Below are positions 52,401 to 60,539 of a DNA stretch of 64,000 bases, in pieces (the stretch's first letter is position 1; each line of letters begins with the position of its first letter). A program made the position numbers and the translations under genes. Origin of the DNA: Armatimonadota bacterium (GTDB lineage: Bacteria; Armatimonadota; Fimbriimonadia; Fimbriimonadales; ATM1); assembly GCA_003577165.1 (NCBI GenBank), contig QEUM01000003.1, positions 62,001 through 126,000 on the forward strand, given 5' to 3'. Under the pieces are notes generated by a model. The model ran no database searches, was not told where the DNA came from, and saw nothing but the letters and a program-made list of their open reading frames with translations.

Positions 52401-52514
52401 CGGCCCGACCAGGCGCCATTTCAGACCCTTAACGACTTCGTCTCGGGTCACCTGTCCTACCGCTGCCGCGGCGCAAATGAGCAAGGAAGAGAGGAGTGTG
52501 ATTGTCCGATGCAC
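49464..52514 (-). CDS. VPS10/sortilin-type BNR-repeat secreted protein
   Basis: About 1016 residues from GTG 52514, with GGAGG eight bases upstream and a signal peptide (HRTITLLSSLLICAAAAVGQ). A longer frame to 52883 was rejected because it lacks a signal and overlaps the divergent gene. The body is a run of BNR/Asp-box blades: WKTTNAGVDWTCVS, VYKSADAGRTWTNVG, VFRTTDGGRTWTKIL, LWKSTDGGATWKDLS, IFRSDDAGATWTLV and others, forming two ten-bladed-type propellers. A C-terminal helical part (about 920-1016) has an Ala/Lys coiled region. Such proteins are often labelled glycosyl hydrolase without proof. No catalytic acid of a sialidase was identified. Confidence 0.8.
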   Translation of the reverse strand: MHRTITLLSSLLICAAAAVGQVTRDEVVKGLKWRLVGPFRGGRSVAASGVVGRPDEFYFGATGGGVWKTTNAGVDWTCVSDGFFKTASVGAIAVSRSNPDVVYVGMGECDIRGNISHGDGVYKSADAGRTWTNVGLRDTRYISKVRIHPNNPDVVYVAALGHVYGPHPDRGVFRTTDGGRTWTKILYVGDRAGAIDIEFDPSNPETLYAATWEAWRTPYSLNSGGPGSRLWKSTDGGATWKDLSKNPGLPKGLLGKIGISPSPANPKRVYAIIEALDGGIFRSDDAGATWTLVNEDRNWRQRAWYYTHVYADPKDENTVYVLNVGAGKSTDGGKTFRSIRTPHSDNHDLWIDPNDPLRMINANDGGANVSTNGGSTWTEQDIPTAQFYHVSTDNAFPYRILGAQQDNSTVRIASRTSGRGITADDWTSTAGGESGYVAAKPDDPEIVFGGSYGGYLERFNHRTGMSRDVNVWPDNPMGHGAGDSKHRQQWTFPIVFSPHDPGVLYTCTQHVLRSTNQGHSWEVISPDLTRNEMAKLGPSGGPITKDNTGVEYYCTVFTFAESPVRKGLLWAGSDDGLVHVSLDSGKTWSNVTPRGMPEWGLCSMIEPSPHEAGAAYLAVDNHENDDHAPYIFKTADFGRTWTKTVTGIGSDASVRVVREDPVRRGLLFAGTETGVYVSFDDGAHWQSLQNNLPLSPVHDLVVKDADVVVATHGRSFWVLDDISPLRQIQSAVSTSAILFRPESAYRARFGGNGGPTTGDNPLSGIVVNYALPSQTDSVKVEVIDSDGFVVAKNESAPGAAGLNRISLWPQYPSFTMVQGMIFWAAGPRPITAPPGTYTVRLTVGSNALNQSFSFVKDPRAECTEADLIEQARFARQISARVDDANRAVTKIRSVRDKVNAAVAEAKKVRQGTEAEKLGLDLVAKMGAVEEEIYQVRNKSGQDPLNYPIKLNNKIAALLGVVLSGDFPPTKQSYEVFDMLSTQLETQLKQLNTLLTVDLAKLNAALKSLGIAQIVVD

Positions 52515-52570
52515 GTGAAATGCCTCCGGGTCGGTTGAAACGCCGACCTCGAATACCGTACATTCGTCGC

Positions 52571-53557
52571 ATGGGGCACGGTTCCTGCCCGCAGGATAGC
52601 GACCGGACGCGGCTCGGTCGCGCGCGCCGCTGGGCCCATCCGCGGTGTCTTGCGGCGGCGATCCTCGCGCTTCTCTTACTCCTGACCGGATGCTGGCGCA
52701 AAGACGACCGCCGGCTGACCCTGGAGGCGGACGGCAACTTCCTGAGCAAGAAGTGGGCGGAGAGTTCGGAACTCTATGAGCAATTGGTGGAGCGAAGACC
52801 CAACGACGGCACTCTCTGGTTCCGCCTTGGCACCTGCCGCATGCGCCTGAAGCAATACGACAAGGCGATCGGAGCGTTCTCAAGAGCCGAGAGCCTTCAG
52901 TTCGCTCGCGGGTCCTCTCTGTACAACCTCACCATCGCCTATGCGCAGTTGGGGAAGCCCGATGAGGCGATCGACGCCTTGAAGCGGGCGCTCACCCACG
53001 GGTTCGAGGGCCTGCACCTGCTCAAGACCGAACCCCTGCTCTCGCCGATCCGCTCGGACGCGCGTTTCCAGCAGATCGTGACGGAGTTAGACAAAGTTGA
53101 CCGCGCCTCGAGGGGCGCGACCGCATTGAACTGGTGGGTCGGCCGCTGGCAGGTCTATCCCGAACAAGGCGGCGAGCCCTTCGCCGCGACCGTGGAGCGA
53201 GAGCCCGTGCGCTCCACAATCGTCGTGAGGTGGGAGTTGCCGGGGCGGCCGATGCGAGTGATGTTCTTCCACTACTTCCAAGACACCGACAGTTGGCTGC
53301 AGGTCTACACGGGAGACAACGGGGAGAAGGTGCGCCGCTCCGGAGGGCGCGAAGGTTACAGCCTCGTCCTGCATCGCAAGGTGACGCTGGACGGAAAGCA
53401 AGTCGAGGAGAGACTGACGATTCGGCCCGAGCGTCGCAGGGGCATTCGTTACTTGCTTGAGCGACAGGGCTCCGGGTCAGGACAGTGGCAAACCGTAGCG
53501 AACTACCTCCACGTCCGGCCTGGGACGACAACGCGACCCACGACGCCGCTCTGGTGA
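52571..53557 (+). CDS. TPR-repeat lipoprotein
   Basis: 328 residues from ATG 52571. A lipobox LLLLLTGC follows an unusually long Arg-rich n-region, putting the lipidated Cys at 41. Residues about 55-150 are three tetratricopeptide units (ADGNFLSKKWAESSELYEQL, LWFRLGTCRMRLKQYDKAIG, SSLYNLTIAYAQLGKPDEAI), a helical scaffold for protein contact. The second half is a beta-rich domain (VGRWQVYPEQGGEPF, IVVRWELPGRPMRVMFFHYF) that resembles small extracellular barrels of the DUF1579 type. The start is 57 bases from the divergent VPS10-like gene. It could also start at 52502. Confidence 0.72.
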   Translation: MGHGSCPQDSDRTRLGRARRWAHPRCLAAAILALLLLLTGCWRKDDRRLTLEADGNFLSKKWAESSELYEQLVERRPNDGTLWFRLGTCRMRLKQYDKAIGAFSRAESLQFARGSSLYNLTIAYAQLGKPDEAIDALKRALTHGFEGLHLLKTEPLLSPIRSDARFQQIVTELDKVDRASRGATALNWWVGRWQVYPEQGGEPFAATVEREPVRSTIVVRWELPGRPMRVMFFHYFQDTDSWLQVYTGDNGEKVRRSGGREGYSLVLHRKVTLDGKQVEERLTIRPERRRGIRYLLERQGSGSGQWQTVANYLHVRPGTTTRPTTPLW

Positions 53558-53613
53558 TTCCAGCGCGCTGAAGCGACAGGACAGAGGCGGGTCGCGGCGA
53601 ATTGTGCGGAGAT

Positions 53614-56085
53614 ATGTTGGTCTCGCCAATCTGCGCTCTCCTCCCTCTCTTGGCCGGCGTCGTCGTCCAGCAGAGCGGTGGTTCCACCCCGGACACGCTC
53701 ACCGTCGAGCAGTACACGCGGCCGCCGCGGCAGATCGAGAACTTGGTGAGGGCGACTCGCCGCCCATCGAGGCTACTCACGAATCTCAGCCCGAGCGGCG
53801 AACTGTTCATGCTTCAAGTGTCTCGCGACTTCCCGACGATCGCTGAACTGGCAAGACCGCATTACAACCTGGCCGGCCTTCGAGTCGATCCGATAGCCAA
53901 TCGGGAAAGGGGCTCGTGGTTGCGCGGCCTCGACGGAGTGGAAATCTTCGACTGGCGCACCGGCGCATCCAAGACGATCCTCGCGCCTAAGGGCGCGCGA
54001 TTCACGTCGCCGACATGGTCACCTGATGGGAGCAGCATCGCCCTGTTCGCTCACTTCGACTCCGCGACCTATCTATGGATGATCGACGCGAAATCAGGAA
54101 CCGGCAAACAGGTCGGCAAAACTCCCGCGCTGGCGACGTTTGTCACCTCGCCCCAATGGACAGCCTCAGGCGAAATTGCACTGGTACTGATTCCGGAAGA
54201 TCGTGGACCCGCCCCAAAGAAGCCCGACGCCCCAGCGGGGCCTGAAGTCCGCGCAACCGATCCAAAAAAGAACCCGCAGCGCACCTATGCGTCGCTCCTT
54301 CACACACCCGAAGACGCAGCGATGCTCGAGTACTTCGTGACCGGGCAGGTCGCGTTCGTCAGCGTCGCCGACGGGAAAATACGCAAAGTTGGAAAGCCGG
54401 CGATGATCCGCAGCGTGGATCCATCTCCCGACGGCAAACATCTCATCGTTTCGACGATGCTCAAGCCGTTCTCCTATCAAGTCCAAGTGTCGAGTTTCGG
54501 CACCGTGCGCGAGATCTGGGACGAGACCGGAAAGGTCCTCGCCGAGTTGGAGCGGAGAGAACTGTCAGAAGATCAGGGCAACCGTGGCGCACAGCGAGAA
54601 GGCGACTCCAAGCGCAGCATATCCTGGCGGCCTGACGGCGAAGGACTCTCGTTTTTGCAAATCGAACCCGCGCCGAAGGAAGGACCCGCGCCCGCGAACC
54701 GCGCAGATCGCGTGATGCAGTGGCTGCCTCCCTTCGGAAAGGAAGACACAAAGGTCATCTATCAAAGTCAACAGCGAATCTCCAGCGTCGCCTACTCGGC
54801 CGACTGCAACACGCTCTTTCTCACAGAGTCGTCAGGTGGAAAGGAAACTCTCTATTCCGTAACCCTCGACTCGCCGACTCAGCGCAAGGTCATTTACGAA
54901 AGGAAGACGGAAGACTTCTATGATGCGCCCGGCACGCTGATGATGCGCGATGCGCCGACGGGGATTTCGTGCGTCAGAGTCGGGCCAAGCGGCCAGGTCT
55001 TTCTCACCGGAACGCAGTACTCGAAGGACCCAATGAGCGAGGCTCCGAGGCCCTTCCTCGACAGCGTCGTTCCGGGGGGGAAGAAGGAGCGAGTTTGGCA
55101 GAGCCCTCCGGACCGATTCGAGACCGTCGCGTCTCTGCTCGAGGACGACGCCTCCATGCTGATGATCACCGGGCAGAGCCCCACTGAGCCACAGAACTCC
55201 TACCTCTGGAGCGCAGCTTCGAAGTCGGCTCGAAAGATAACGAACAACGAAGACGTAACGCCAGAGATCACGGCCGCGTCTCGACTGCGCATCCAAGTGA
55301 CACGGCCGGATGGATTCAAGTTCTGGGTCAACGTCACTCTTCCGCGATGGCACACGGAGGGCACAAAGCTGCCTGCGATGTTCTGGTTTTATCCGGATGA
55401 ATACACGGATCAGAAGAACTACGACGACTCTCTTCGCACTTACAACAAGAATCGCTTTCCCGCAATGGGCGCGCGCTCGATGCAGTTCCTCATCGAGTTA
55501 GGGTACGCGGTGGTCGAACCGGACTGCCCAATCGTCGGCCCCGCGGGCCGCATCAACGATCGCTACATACCGGACCTACGGAACAACCTCTACGCGACAA
55601 TAGACGAACTGGATCGGAGAAACATCATCGATCGCAGCCGCCTCGCAATCGGCGGCCACAGTTACGGGGCGTTCAGCACAGCGAACGCGATGATTCACAC
55701 CCCCTTCTTTAAGGCGGGAATTGCGGGTGATGGCAACTACAATCGCCTTCTGACGCCGAACGCGTTTCAGAACGAGCAGAGGCTTCTATGGGATGCTCGT
55801 GAAACCTATCTGACGATGTCGCCACTCCTGTGGGCCGAGCAGCTCACCGGAGCCCTGCTCATGTATCACGGCCTCGACGATCAGAACGTGGGTACCAGCC
55901 CGATCAACTCCGAGCGAATGTTTCATGCCTTGGAGGGCCTCGGGAAAACCGCTGCTCTCTACATGTATCCCTACGAGGACCACGGCCCCGTCGCGATCGA
56001 AACCACCCTCGACCTGTGGGCGAGGTGGATTGCATGGCTCGAAAAACACGTTAAAAATGCTGGGCAAAAGGCCGGATCGAAGTAA
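53614..56085 (+). CDS. Secreted S9 prolyl oligopeptidase-family peptidase
   Basis: 823 residues from ATG 53614 with GGAG upstream at short spacing; signal peptide MLVSPICALLPLLAGVVVQ. The first 550 residues form a beta-propeller (SPTWSPDGSSIALFAHFD is a typical blade). The C-terminal alpha/beta-hydrolase has the full triad: S683 in GGHSYGAF, D756 in MYHGLDDQNVG and H790 in PYEDHGPV. Members cleave short peptides or acyl-peptides in the periplasm. The next gene has its own promoter-like box. An in-frame TTG at 53602 is an alternative start. Confidence 0.93.
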   Translation: MLVSPICALLPLLAGVVVQQSGGSTPDTLTVEQYTRPPRQIENLVRATRRPSRLLTNLSPSGELFMLQVSRDFPTIAELARPHYNLAGLRVDPIANRERGSWLRGLDGVEIFDWRTGASKTILAPKGARFTSPTWSPDGSSIALFAHFDSATYLWMIDAKSGTGKQVGKTPALATFVTSPQWTASGEIALVLIPEDRGPAPKKPDAPAGPEVRATDPKKNPQRTYASLLHTPEDAAMLEYFVTGQVAFVSVADGKIRKVGKPAMIRSVDPSPDGKHLIVSTMLKPFSYQVQVSSFGTVREIWDETGKVLAELERRELSEDQGNRGAQREGDSKRSISWRPDGEGLSFLQIEPAPKEGPAPANRADRVMQWLPPFGKEDTKVIYQSQQRISSVAYSADCNTLFLTESSGGKETLYSVTLDSPTQRKVIYERKTEDFYDAPGTLMMRDAPTGISCVRVGPSGQVFLTGTQYSKDPMSEAPRPFLDSVVPGGKKERVWQSPPDRFETVASLLEDDASMLMITGQSPTEPQNSYLWSAASKSARKITNNEDVTPEITAASRLRIQVTRPDGFKFWVNVTLPRWHTEGTKLPAMFWFYPDEYTDQKNYDDSLRTYNKNRFPAMGARSMQFLIELGYAVVEPDCPIVGPAGRINDRYIPDLRNNLYATIDELDRRNIIDRSRLAIGGHSYGAFSTANAMIHTPFFKAGIAGDGNYNRLLTPNAFQNEQRLLWDARETYLTMSPLLWAEQLTGALLMYHGLDDQNVGTSPINSERMFHALEGLGKTAALYMYPYEDHGPVAIETTLDLWARWIAWLEKHVKNAGQKAGSK

Positions 56086-56135
56086 TCCCCCGAAAACAAT
56101 CAGAATGACCGGTGGCGGCTGCGCTCAGGGTTACG

Positions 56136-56141
56136 TATAAT
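56136..56141 (+). promoter_or_regulatory. Perfect -10 box (TATAAT) before the secreted jelly-roll gene
   Basis: TATAAT at 56136-56141, 58 bases before the start and with no good -35 at 16-18 bases upstream (best TGGCGG, 56113-56118). It is the only obvious promoter element in the 114-base gap. Confidence 0.45.
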
Positions 56142-56199
56142 TGACCGCAGGGCCCGGCGCGTTGGCGTCGGACCATTCGGAGTACTAAGGAGAGCACCG

Positions 56200-57255
56200 A
56201 TGCTATCAGGCATTCGATCACTCGTTTTTGCCGCGCTTGCCACCGCATCCTACGGCGCCGCGGCCATCACACTCGGTCAGATCGACGACTTCCAAGACGG
56301 CACGCTTCAGTTTTGGCAAGGAGGGGCGGATCTGCAAAACATCGCAAACGGTGGCCCCGCAGGGACGGGCGACCGGTATCTGCAAGTCACTTCCACGGGC
56401 GGCACTGGACCGGGAAGCGTGCCGGCAACCTTTAACACTTTCCAGTGGTCCGGCGATTACTCGGCCGCCGGAGTGAAAGCCGTCGAAGTCTGGATGAACA
56501 ACACGGGAGCCAACGACCTCCATATGCGGATCGTACTGTTCGGTCCGTTGGGCAGCCGATGGACTTCTGCGAACGCCACGATCCTTCCGGTGGGGTCGGG
56601 TTGGAGGCGGGTCACCTTCCTTCTAAACCAGGCTTCTCTGGTTCGCACACTTGGGTCTGAGTCCTACTCGAACATGATCAGCGGCGTGACATCGATGATG
56701 TTTCGTCACGACGTCGCCCCCCCGGGATCCGGCGGCGACCCGGTCGTAGGACAAATCGGACTCGACAACATCCTCGCGCTCGAAGGGGCACGAGTGCTGC
56801 CGAACTTCTATCAGGTGTTTCGCGGCTTCTACCAGAGCGGCGGCGTCGAGCAGTTGGCCGCAAGCGACGATGACTACATCGTCGTCCAGCGCGGGATCAT
56901 CGCCGTACCCACAGAGAGTCCGGTTACGCTGATCGTAAAGGGCACTGCGCCACTCCAGGCGCCTGCCTCGATGAAACTCAAGTTCGAGACTCGCGCCAAC
57001 ACGGTCAACATCCAGCAGCGCGTAGACGTTTTCAACTACACGACAGGCTCGTGGACACTCAATGTAGACGTTAGAAATCTCGCGACGAGCGACTCGACAT
57101 TCGAGATCACACTGCCCGGAAACCCTGCTGACTACGTTCAGGATTCCGATGGCGAGGTCCAAGTGCGGTTCCGATGCAAAGAGAACGGGATCGTCGGCGT
57201 CGCCAACTGGCGGATCTTCTTCGACTACATCGGCTGGACGCAGATCCCGTCATAG
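56200..57255 (+). CDS. Secreted jelly-roll-like protein of unknown function
   Basis: 351 residues with a signal peptide (MLSGIRSLVFAALATASYGAAA) and a clear AAGGAG ribosome site. The N-terminal half is a beta-sandwich of carbohydrate-binding type, starting IDDFQDGTLQFWQGGA and including VKAVEVWMNNTGANDLHMRI and WRRVTFLLNQASLVRTLG. The second half has YIVVQRGIIAVPTESPVTLI and MKLKFETRANTVNIQQRV, also beta-rich. The opening is common in exported PEP-CTERM-like proteins, but no C-terminal sorting motif was seen. Function not known; a surface sugar or matrix role is a guess. Confidence 0.7.
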   Translation: MLSGIRSLVFAALATASYGAAAITLGQIDDFQDGTLQFWQGGADLQNIANGGPAGTGDRYLQVTSTGGTGPGSVPATFNTFQWSGDYSAAGVKAVEVWMNNTGANDLHMRIVLFGPLGSRWTSANATILPVGSGWRRVTFLLNQASLVRTLGSESYSNMISGVTSMMFRHDVAPPGSGGDPVVGQIGLDNILALEGARVLPNFYQVFRGFYQSGGVEQLAASDDDYIVVQRGIIAVPTESPVTLIVKGTAPLQAPASMKLKFETRANTVNIQQRVDVFNYTTGSWTLNVDVRNLATSDSTFEITLPGNPADYVQDSDGEVQVRFRCKENGIVGVANWRIFFDYIGWTQIPS

Positions 57256-57279
57256 TGGTCAGAGCCCGTGGTACGGCAG

Positions 57280-57298
57280 GCTGAGGGAACCCCTCGGC
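57280..57298 (+). terminator. Short GC-rich hairpin
   Basis: Stem GCTGAGGG/CCCTCGGC with a 3-base loop (one G-T pair), 24 bases past the stop of the jelly-roll gene. It has no T-run. Confidence 0.45.
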
Positions 57299-57362
57299 CC
57301 GCCGCGCCCCGTGCGGACCCGGTGAGGAACCTTTCGGACCTCCGAGCCAGAATAACAGTCTT

Positions 57363-58418
57363 ATGACCTTCAGGAAAGTGACCGCGCCGGGAGCCCTTTG
57401 CCTTGCGGCGGGCGTGATCGTCGCCGTGTCCGCCCCACAGGCCTGGGACGTTTCAACCGCGGGCCGCACGGCAGTTCTCGACGCCCTCAGCCCGACGGCT
57501 CTCGCCGCCCACGTCGGCTACCTCGCGTCCGACGAACTCCAGGGGCGGGCCACACCCTCGGCCGGCCTCGACCTCGCCGCAAAGTACATCGCCGGAGAGT
57601 TCAAGAAGGCGGGTCTGAAGCCCGTCGCAGGAGAGAGTTACTTCCAACAGGCGACATTCACGTCGAGAGACGGCACCGAATACCACGCATCGAATGTCAT
57701 CGGCATCCTGGAAGGATCGGATGCGAAGTTGAAAGACACGTTCATTCTCCTGAGCGCGCACTACGACCACCTCGGAAACAACCCCAGAATCGAAGGCGAC
57801 TCGATTTACAACGGCGCGAATGACAATGCGAGCGGCACCGCTGGAGTGATTCAATTAGCGCACGCGCTTTCGAAAGCGAAGCCTCGCAGGTCGATCGTCT
57901 TCATCGGCTTCTGCGGAGAAGAACGCGGCCTCTTGGGCTCCCGCTATTACGGCAGAAATCCAGTCGTTCCCCTCAAGCAGACCATCTGCCAAATCAACTT
58001 AGAGCAAATTGGAAGGTTTGACGAAGTCGGCGCGCCGCAGCCCGTCAAAGGAAGTATGACCGGATTCGACTTTTCGGATGTCGGCCCGCTCTTCTCGAAG
58101 GCTGCGCAAGCGGTCGGCACAGACATCCAAAAACACCCACAGAACAGCGATGCGTTCTTCTCACGGAGCGACAACCAATCGCTCGCGGACCTGGGAATTC
58201 CGGCACACACGATTTGCGGGGCCTACGTGTTCCCCGACTACCACAGGCCGTCCGATCATGCCGACAAGCTCGATTACAAGACGATGGCAACGCTCCTCAA
58301 GGGCATCGCTGTCGGCGTGCTAACGATCGCGGACTCGGATCGAGCCCCCCAGTGGAACGCTGACAACCCGAAGGCAGCCAAGTACCTCGCGGCCTGGCGC
58401 GCGCTCCACGGAAACTAA
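57363..58418 (+). CDS. Secreted M28-family zinc aminopeptidase
   Basis: 351 residues with a signal peptide (MTFRKVTAPGALCLAAGVI). The M28 zinc site is nearly complete: H133 in SAHYDHLG, D154 in GANDNASG, E186/E187 in CGEERGLLG, and H294 in DYHRPSDH. The fourth acidic ligand, usually Asp in NLDMIG, is E214 in INLEQIGR. Such enzymes remove N-terminal residues from peptides outside the membrane. The TAA stop shares bases with the stop of the convergent ATPase gene. No Shine-Dalgarno is visible before the start. Confidence 0.92.
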   Translation: MTFRKVTAPGALCLAAGVIVAVSAPQAWDVSTAGRTAVLDALSPTALAAHVGYLASDELQGRATPSAGLDLAAKYIAGEFKKAGLKPVAGESYFQQATFTSRDGTEYHASNVIGILEGSDAKLKDTFILLSAHYDHLGNNPRIEGDSIYNGANDNASGTAGVIQLAHALSKAKPRRSIVFIGFCGEERGLLGSRYYGRNPVVPLKQTICQINLEQIGRFDEVGAPQPVKGSMTGFDFSDVGPLFSKAAQAVGTDIQKHPQNSDAFFSRSDNQSLADLGIPAHTICGAYVFPDYHRPSDHADKLDYKTMATLLKGIAVGVLTIADSDRAPQWNADNPKAAKYLAAWRALHGN

Positions 58419-60367
58419 CCAGAAGACCGCAGCGGCCTGGTTGTCGCCCTCATTCCTCCGGCTGCGCCGGCCATCAGCCTCAGCCCGTTGAGAATCACGA
58501 CGAGCGTCGTGCCTTCGTGGCCCAGCACTGCGACGCCAAGTTGCAGCGCTCCAGCGGTCGAGAGGGCCGCCAACACCACGATCGAAAGGGCGGAAATGAC
58601 CAAGTTTTGGCTGACAACTCTTACAGTCGCCTTTCCCAGGCGGATGAGAAGCGGGACTCGGTCGAGGCGATCTTGAACCAGCACAGCGTCCGCGGATCCG
58701 ATGGCGACGTCACTGCCCAAACCTCCCATCGCAATTCCTACATCTGCAGCGGCGAGTGCGGGAGCGTCGTTGACCCCGTCCCCAATCATGAGAACGGGCC
58801 CGCACTCCGCCCTCAGTTCTCGGATCTTCTCGAGCTTCTCGCCCGGCAGGAGCGCAGCGTGCACACGTTCGATGCCCACCTGGCCCGCAATGGACAGAGC
58901 GGCGGGCCGACTGTCTCCTGTCAGGACAGCAACGCACCGCACGCCGACTTCCTCGAGCCCTCGAACGAGGTCCCGAGCCGACTCGCGCAGCGTGTCCTCC
59001 AAAGCGAACGCGCAAACGGAGTCCCTCCATCGCAGAAGCACAACGCTGTATCCCTCGCGCCGCATCGAATCGCACATGGCGTCGAATTCCGCCGGAATAT
59101 CACACCCCTCGAACTTGAAGAATGTGGTTCGTCCGATGCGAACGTCCTCGCCGTCAACCTTCCCTCGCATCCCCATTCCCCCGACGACGGTCACGTCGGT
59201 TGCCGACGGAATTTCCCATCCGCGTCTCTTGACTTCTTCGAGAAACGCGTTGGCAAGAGGGTGGCTGCTGTGGGACTCGATCGCTGCGGCAAGTCGAACA
59301 CAACACTCGGCCTCGCCGTCAAGAGGCTCGTCGAAATTGTAATTACGAGGACTCGGGGATTCCCCCCCCTGTGCTCCTCTCGCGATAGCGCCGACTGCGC
59401 AGTCTATGACAGCAGCCTTAATCAGCCGAAACCTCCCCTGAGTGAGCGTCCCCGTCTTATCCATCGCCACGGCTCTTACTTTTCCTGCTGCCTCGAGCAC
59501 CGCTCCCCCCCGCACGAGAATCCCCTTCCTCGTGCTGAATGCAAGGGCGCTGAGCACCGCCGCTGGCGTGCTGATCACCATCGCGCACGGCGACAGGGCT
59601 ACGAGGAGAACGAGCGACTCATAAAACGCCGTGTCGAACGACCGATCGATCCAAAAGTACCGAACCATGAGGGAGACCAGCGCAGCGACGACAACCCCGA
59701 TCGTGTAGGTCTTCCCGAACCAACTGCTGACCCGCTCCCCGGACGTCTTGTTCTCCCGGGCCTCCCTGACCAGCCGGATGATCCGGTCAATGGTCGCGTC
59801 TTGAGCGGCGGCAGTCACCCGAATCGTGATACCGCCTTCCAGGTTCTGGGTTCCGGACATCACCTCGTCCCCGGCTCCCCTCGGCACAGGGGTCGCCTCC
59901 CCCGTCATCGTTGACTCATCCACACTGGTGCCGCCCGTCTCGATGATCCCGTCAGCCGGCACCAGGTTATAGGGGTCCACTCGAACCAGGTCCCCCGGCC
60001 TGAGTTCCTCGACCGGGACCTTGACGGCCATCCCATCCCGCACCAGCAACGCCGAGGTCGGCCTCAGCCTAACAAGCCTCTCGATTCCCTTCTCGGTGCG
60101 GCCGAGCGTGTACGCCTCGAGCGTGGCGCTAAGGCTGAACAGCATCAGGAGCGTTGCAGCCTCGAAGTACCTTCCGATGGCCACGGCCCCTGCCCCCGCG
60201 AGGATCATCAGCAGGTTGATGTCAATCTCGCGGCGGATCACCGACTGGGCGGCCGTCCGAAGCGCCTGAATGCTCCCAAACGCGATGGAGACCGCCGAGG
60301 CGTCCGTTCGACCGGTAAAGGCCGCGACTGCCCAAGCCAATAAGCAAATGAGGGTCGCGAACGCCAT
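58415..60367 (-). CDS. P1B-4-type metal-transporting ATPase
   Basis: 650 residues. P-type core: phosphorylated D303 in DKTGTLT, TGEATPVPRG actuator loop, GDGVNDAPALA hinge. The membrane metal motif is S259PC261 (in ALSPCAMVISTP), not CPC, and near the end H617EGTT (in LGHEGTTLVVILNG) is the partner motif of the P1B-4 class. That class, such as CoaT and CtpD, exports Co, Fe, Zn or similar ions and has six membrane helices and no N-terminal metal-binding domain, as here. It reads against the M28 gene and towards it. No ribosome site is visible. The exact ion cannot be named. Confidence 0.9.
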   Translation of the reverse strand: MAFATLICLLAWAVAAFTGRTDASAVSIAFGSIQALRTAAQSVIRREIDINLLMILAGAGAVAIGRYFEAATLLMLFSLSATLEAYTLGRTEKGIERLVRLRPTSALLVRDGMAVKVPVEELRPGDLVRVDPYNLVPADGIIETGGTSVDESTMTGEATPVPRGAGDEVMSGTQNLEGGITIRVTAAAQDATIDRIIRLVREARENKTSGERVSSWFGKTYTIGVVVAALVSLMVRYFWIDRSFDTAFYESLVLLVALSPCAMVISTPAAVLSALAFSTRKGILVRGGAVLEAAGKVRAVAMDKTGTLTQGRFRLIKAAVIDCAVGAIARGAQGGESPSPRNYNFDEPLDGEAECCVRLAAAIESHSSHPLANAFLEEVKRRGWEIPSATDVTVVGGMGMRGKVDGEDVRIGRTTFFKFEGCDIPAEFDAMCDSMRREGYSVVLLRWRDSVCAFALEDTLRESARDLVRGLEEVGVRCVAVLTGDSRPAALSIAGQVGIERVHAALLPGEKLEKIRELRAECGPVLMIGDGVNDAPALAAADVGIAMGGLGSDVAIGSADAVLVQDRLDRVPLLIRLGKATVRVVSQNLVISALSIVVLAALSTAGALQLGVAVLGHEGTTLVVILNGLRLMAGAAGGMRATTRPLRSSG

Positions 60368-60420
60368 CAGACAGTCGATTCTGCCCCAGGGCCGAATGGT
60401 GGAGCGATGACGCCCGTCAG

Positions 60421-60426
60421 TATAAT
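60421..60426 (+). promoter_or_regulatory. -10 box of the tRNA-Ser gene
   Basis: Perfect TATAAT 12 bases upstream of the tRNA. The -35 region (60397-60403, TGGTGGA) matches weakly. Confidence 0.55.
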
Positions 60427-60437
60427 GACGGCTACCC

Positions 60438-60529
60438 GGAGAGATGGCTGAGTGGTCGAAAGCGCCCGCCTGCTAAGTGGGTAGGTAGAGAAATCTGCCT
60501 CTCGGGTTCGAATCCCGATCTCTCCGCCA
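60438..60529 (+). tRNA. tRNA-Ser (anticodon GCU)
   Basis: 92 bases including encoded CCA (60527-60529). Acceptor GGAGAGA pairs perfectly with TCTCTCC (60519-60525), and G526 is the discriminator base. The anticodon loop CTGCTAA gives GCU at 60472-60474. The long variable arm (GTAGG to CTGCC region) is diagnostic of Ser. The T-arm CGGGTTCGAATCCCG is intact. It reads AGC/AGU codons. Confidence 0.97.
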
Positions 60530-60539
60530 TGCGAATTTT

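Noticed and set aside
49464-52883. VPS10-like protein starting at 52883
   Set aside because: The extra part has no signal peptide and lies across the divergent TPR gene; GTG 52514 has GGAGG and a signal peptide.
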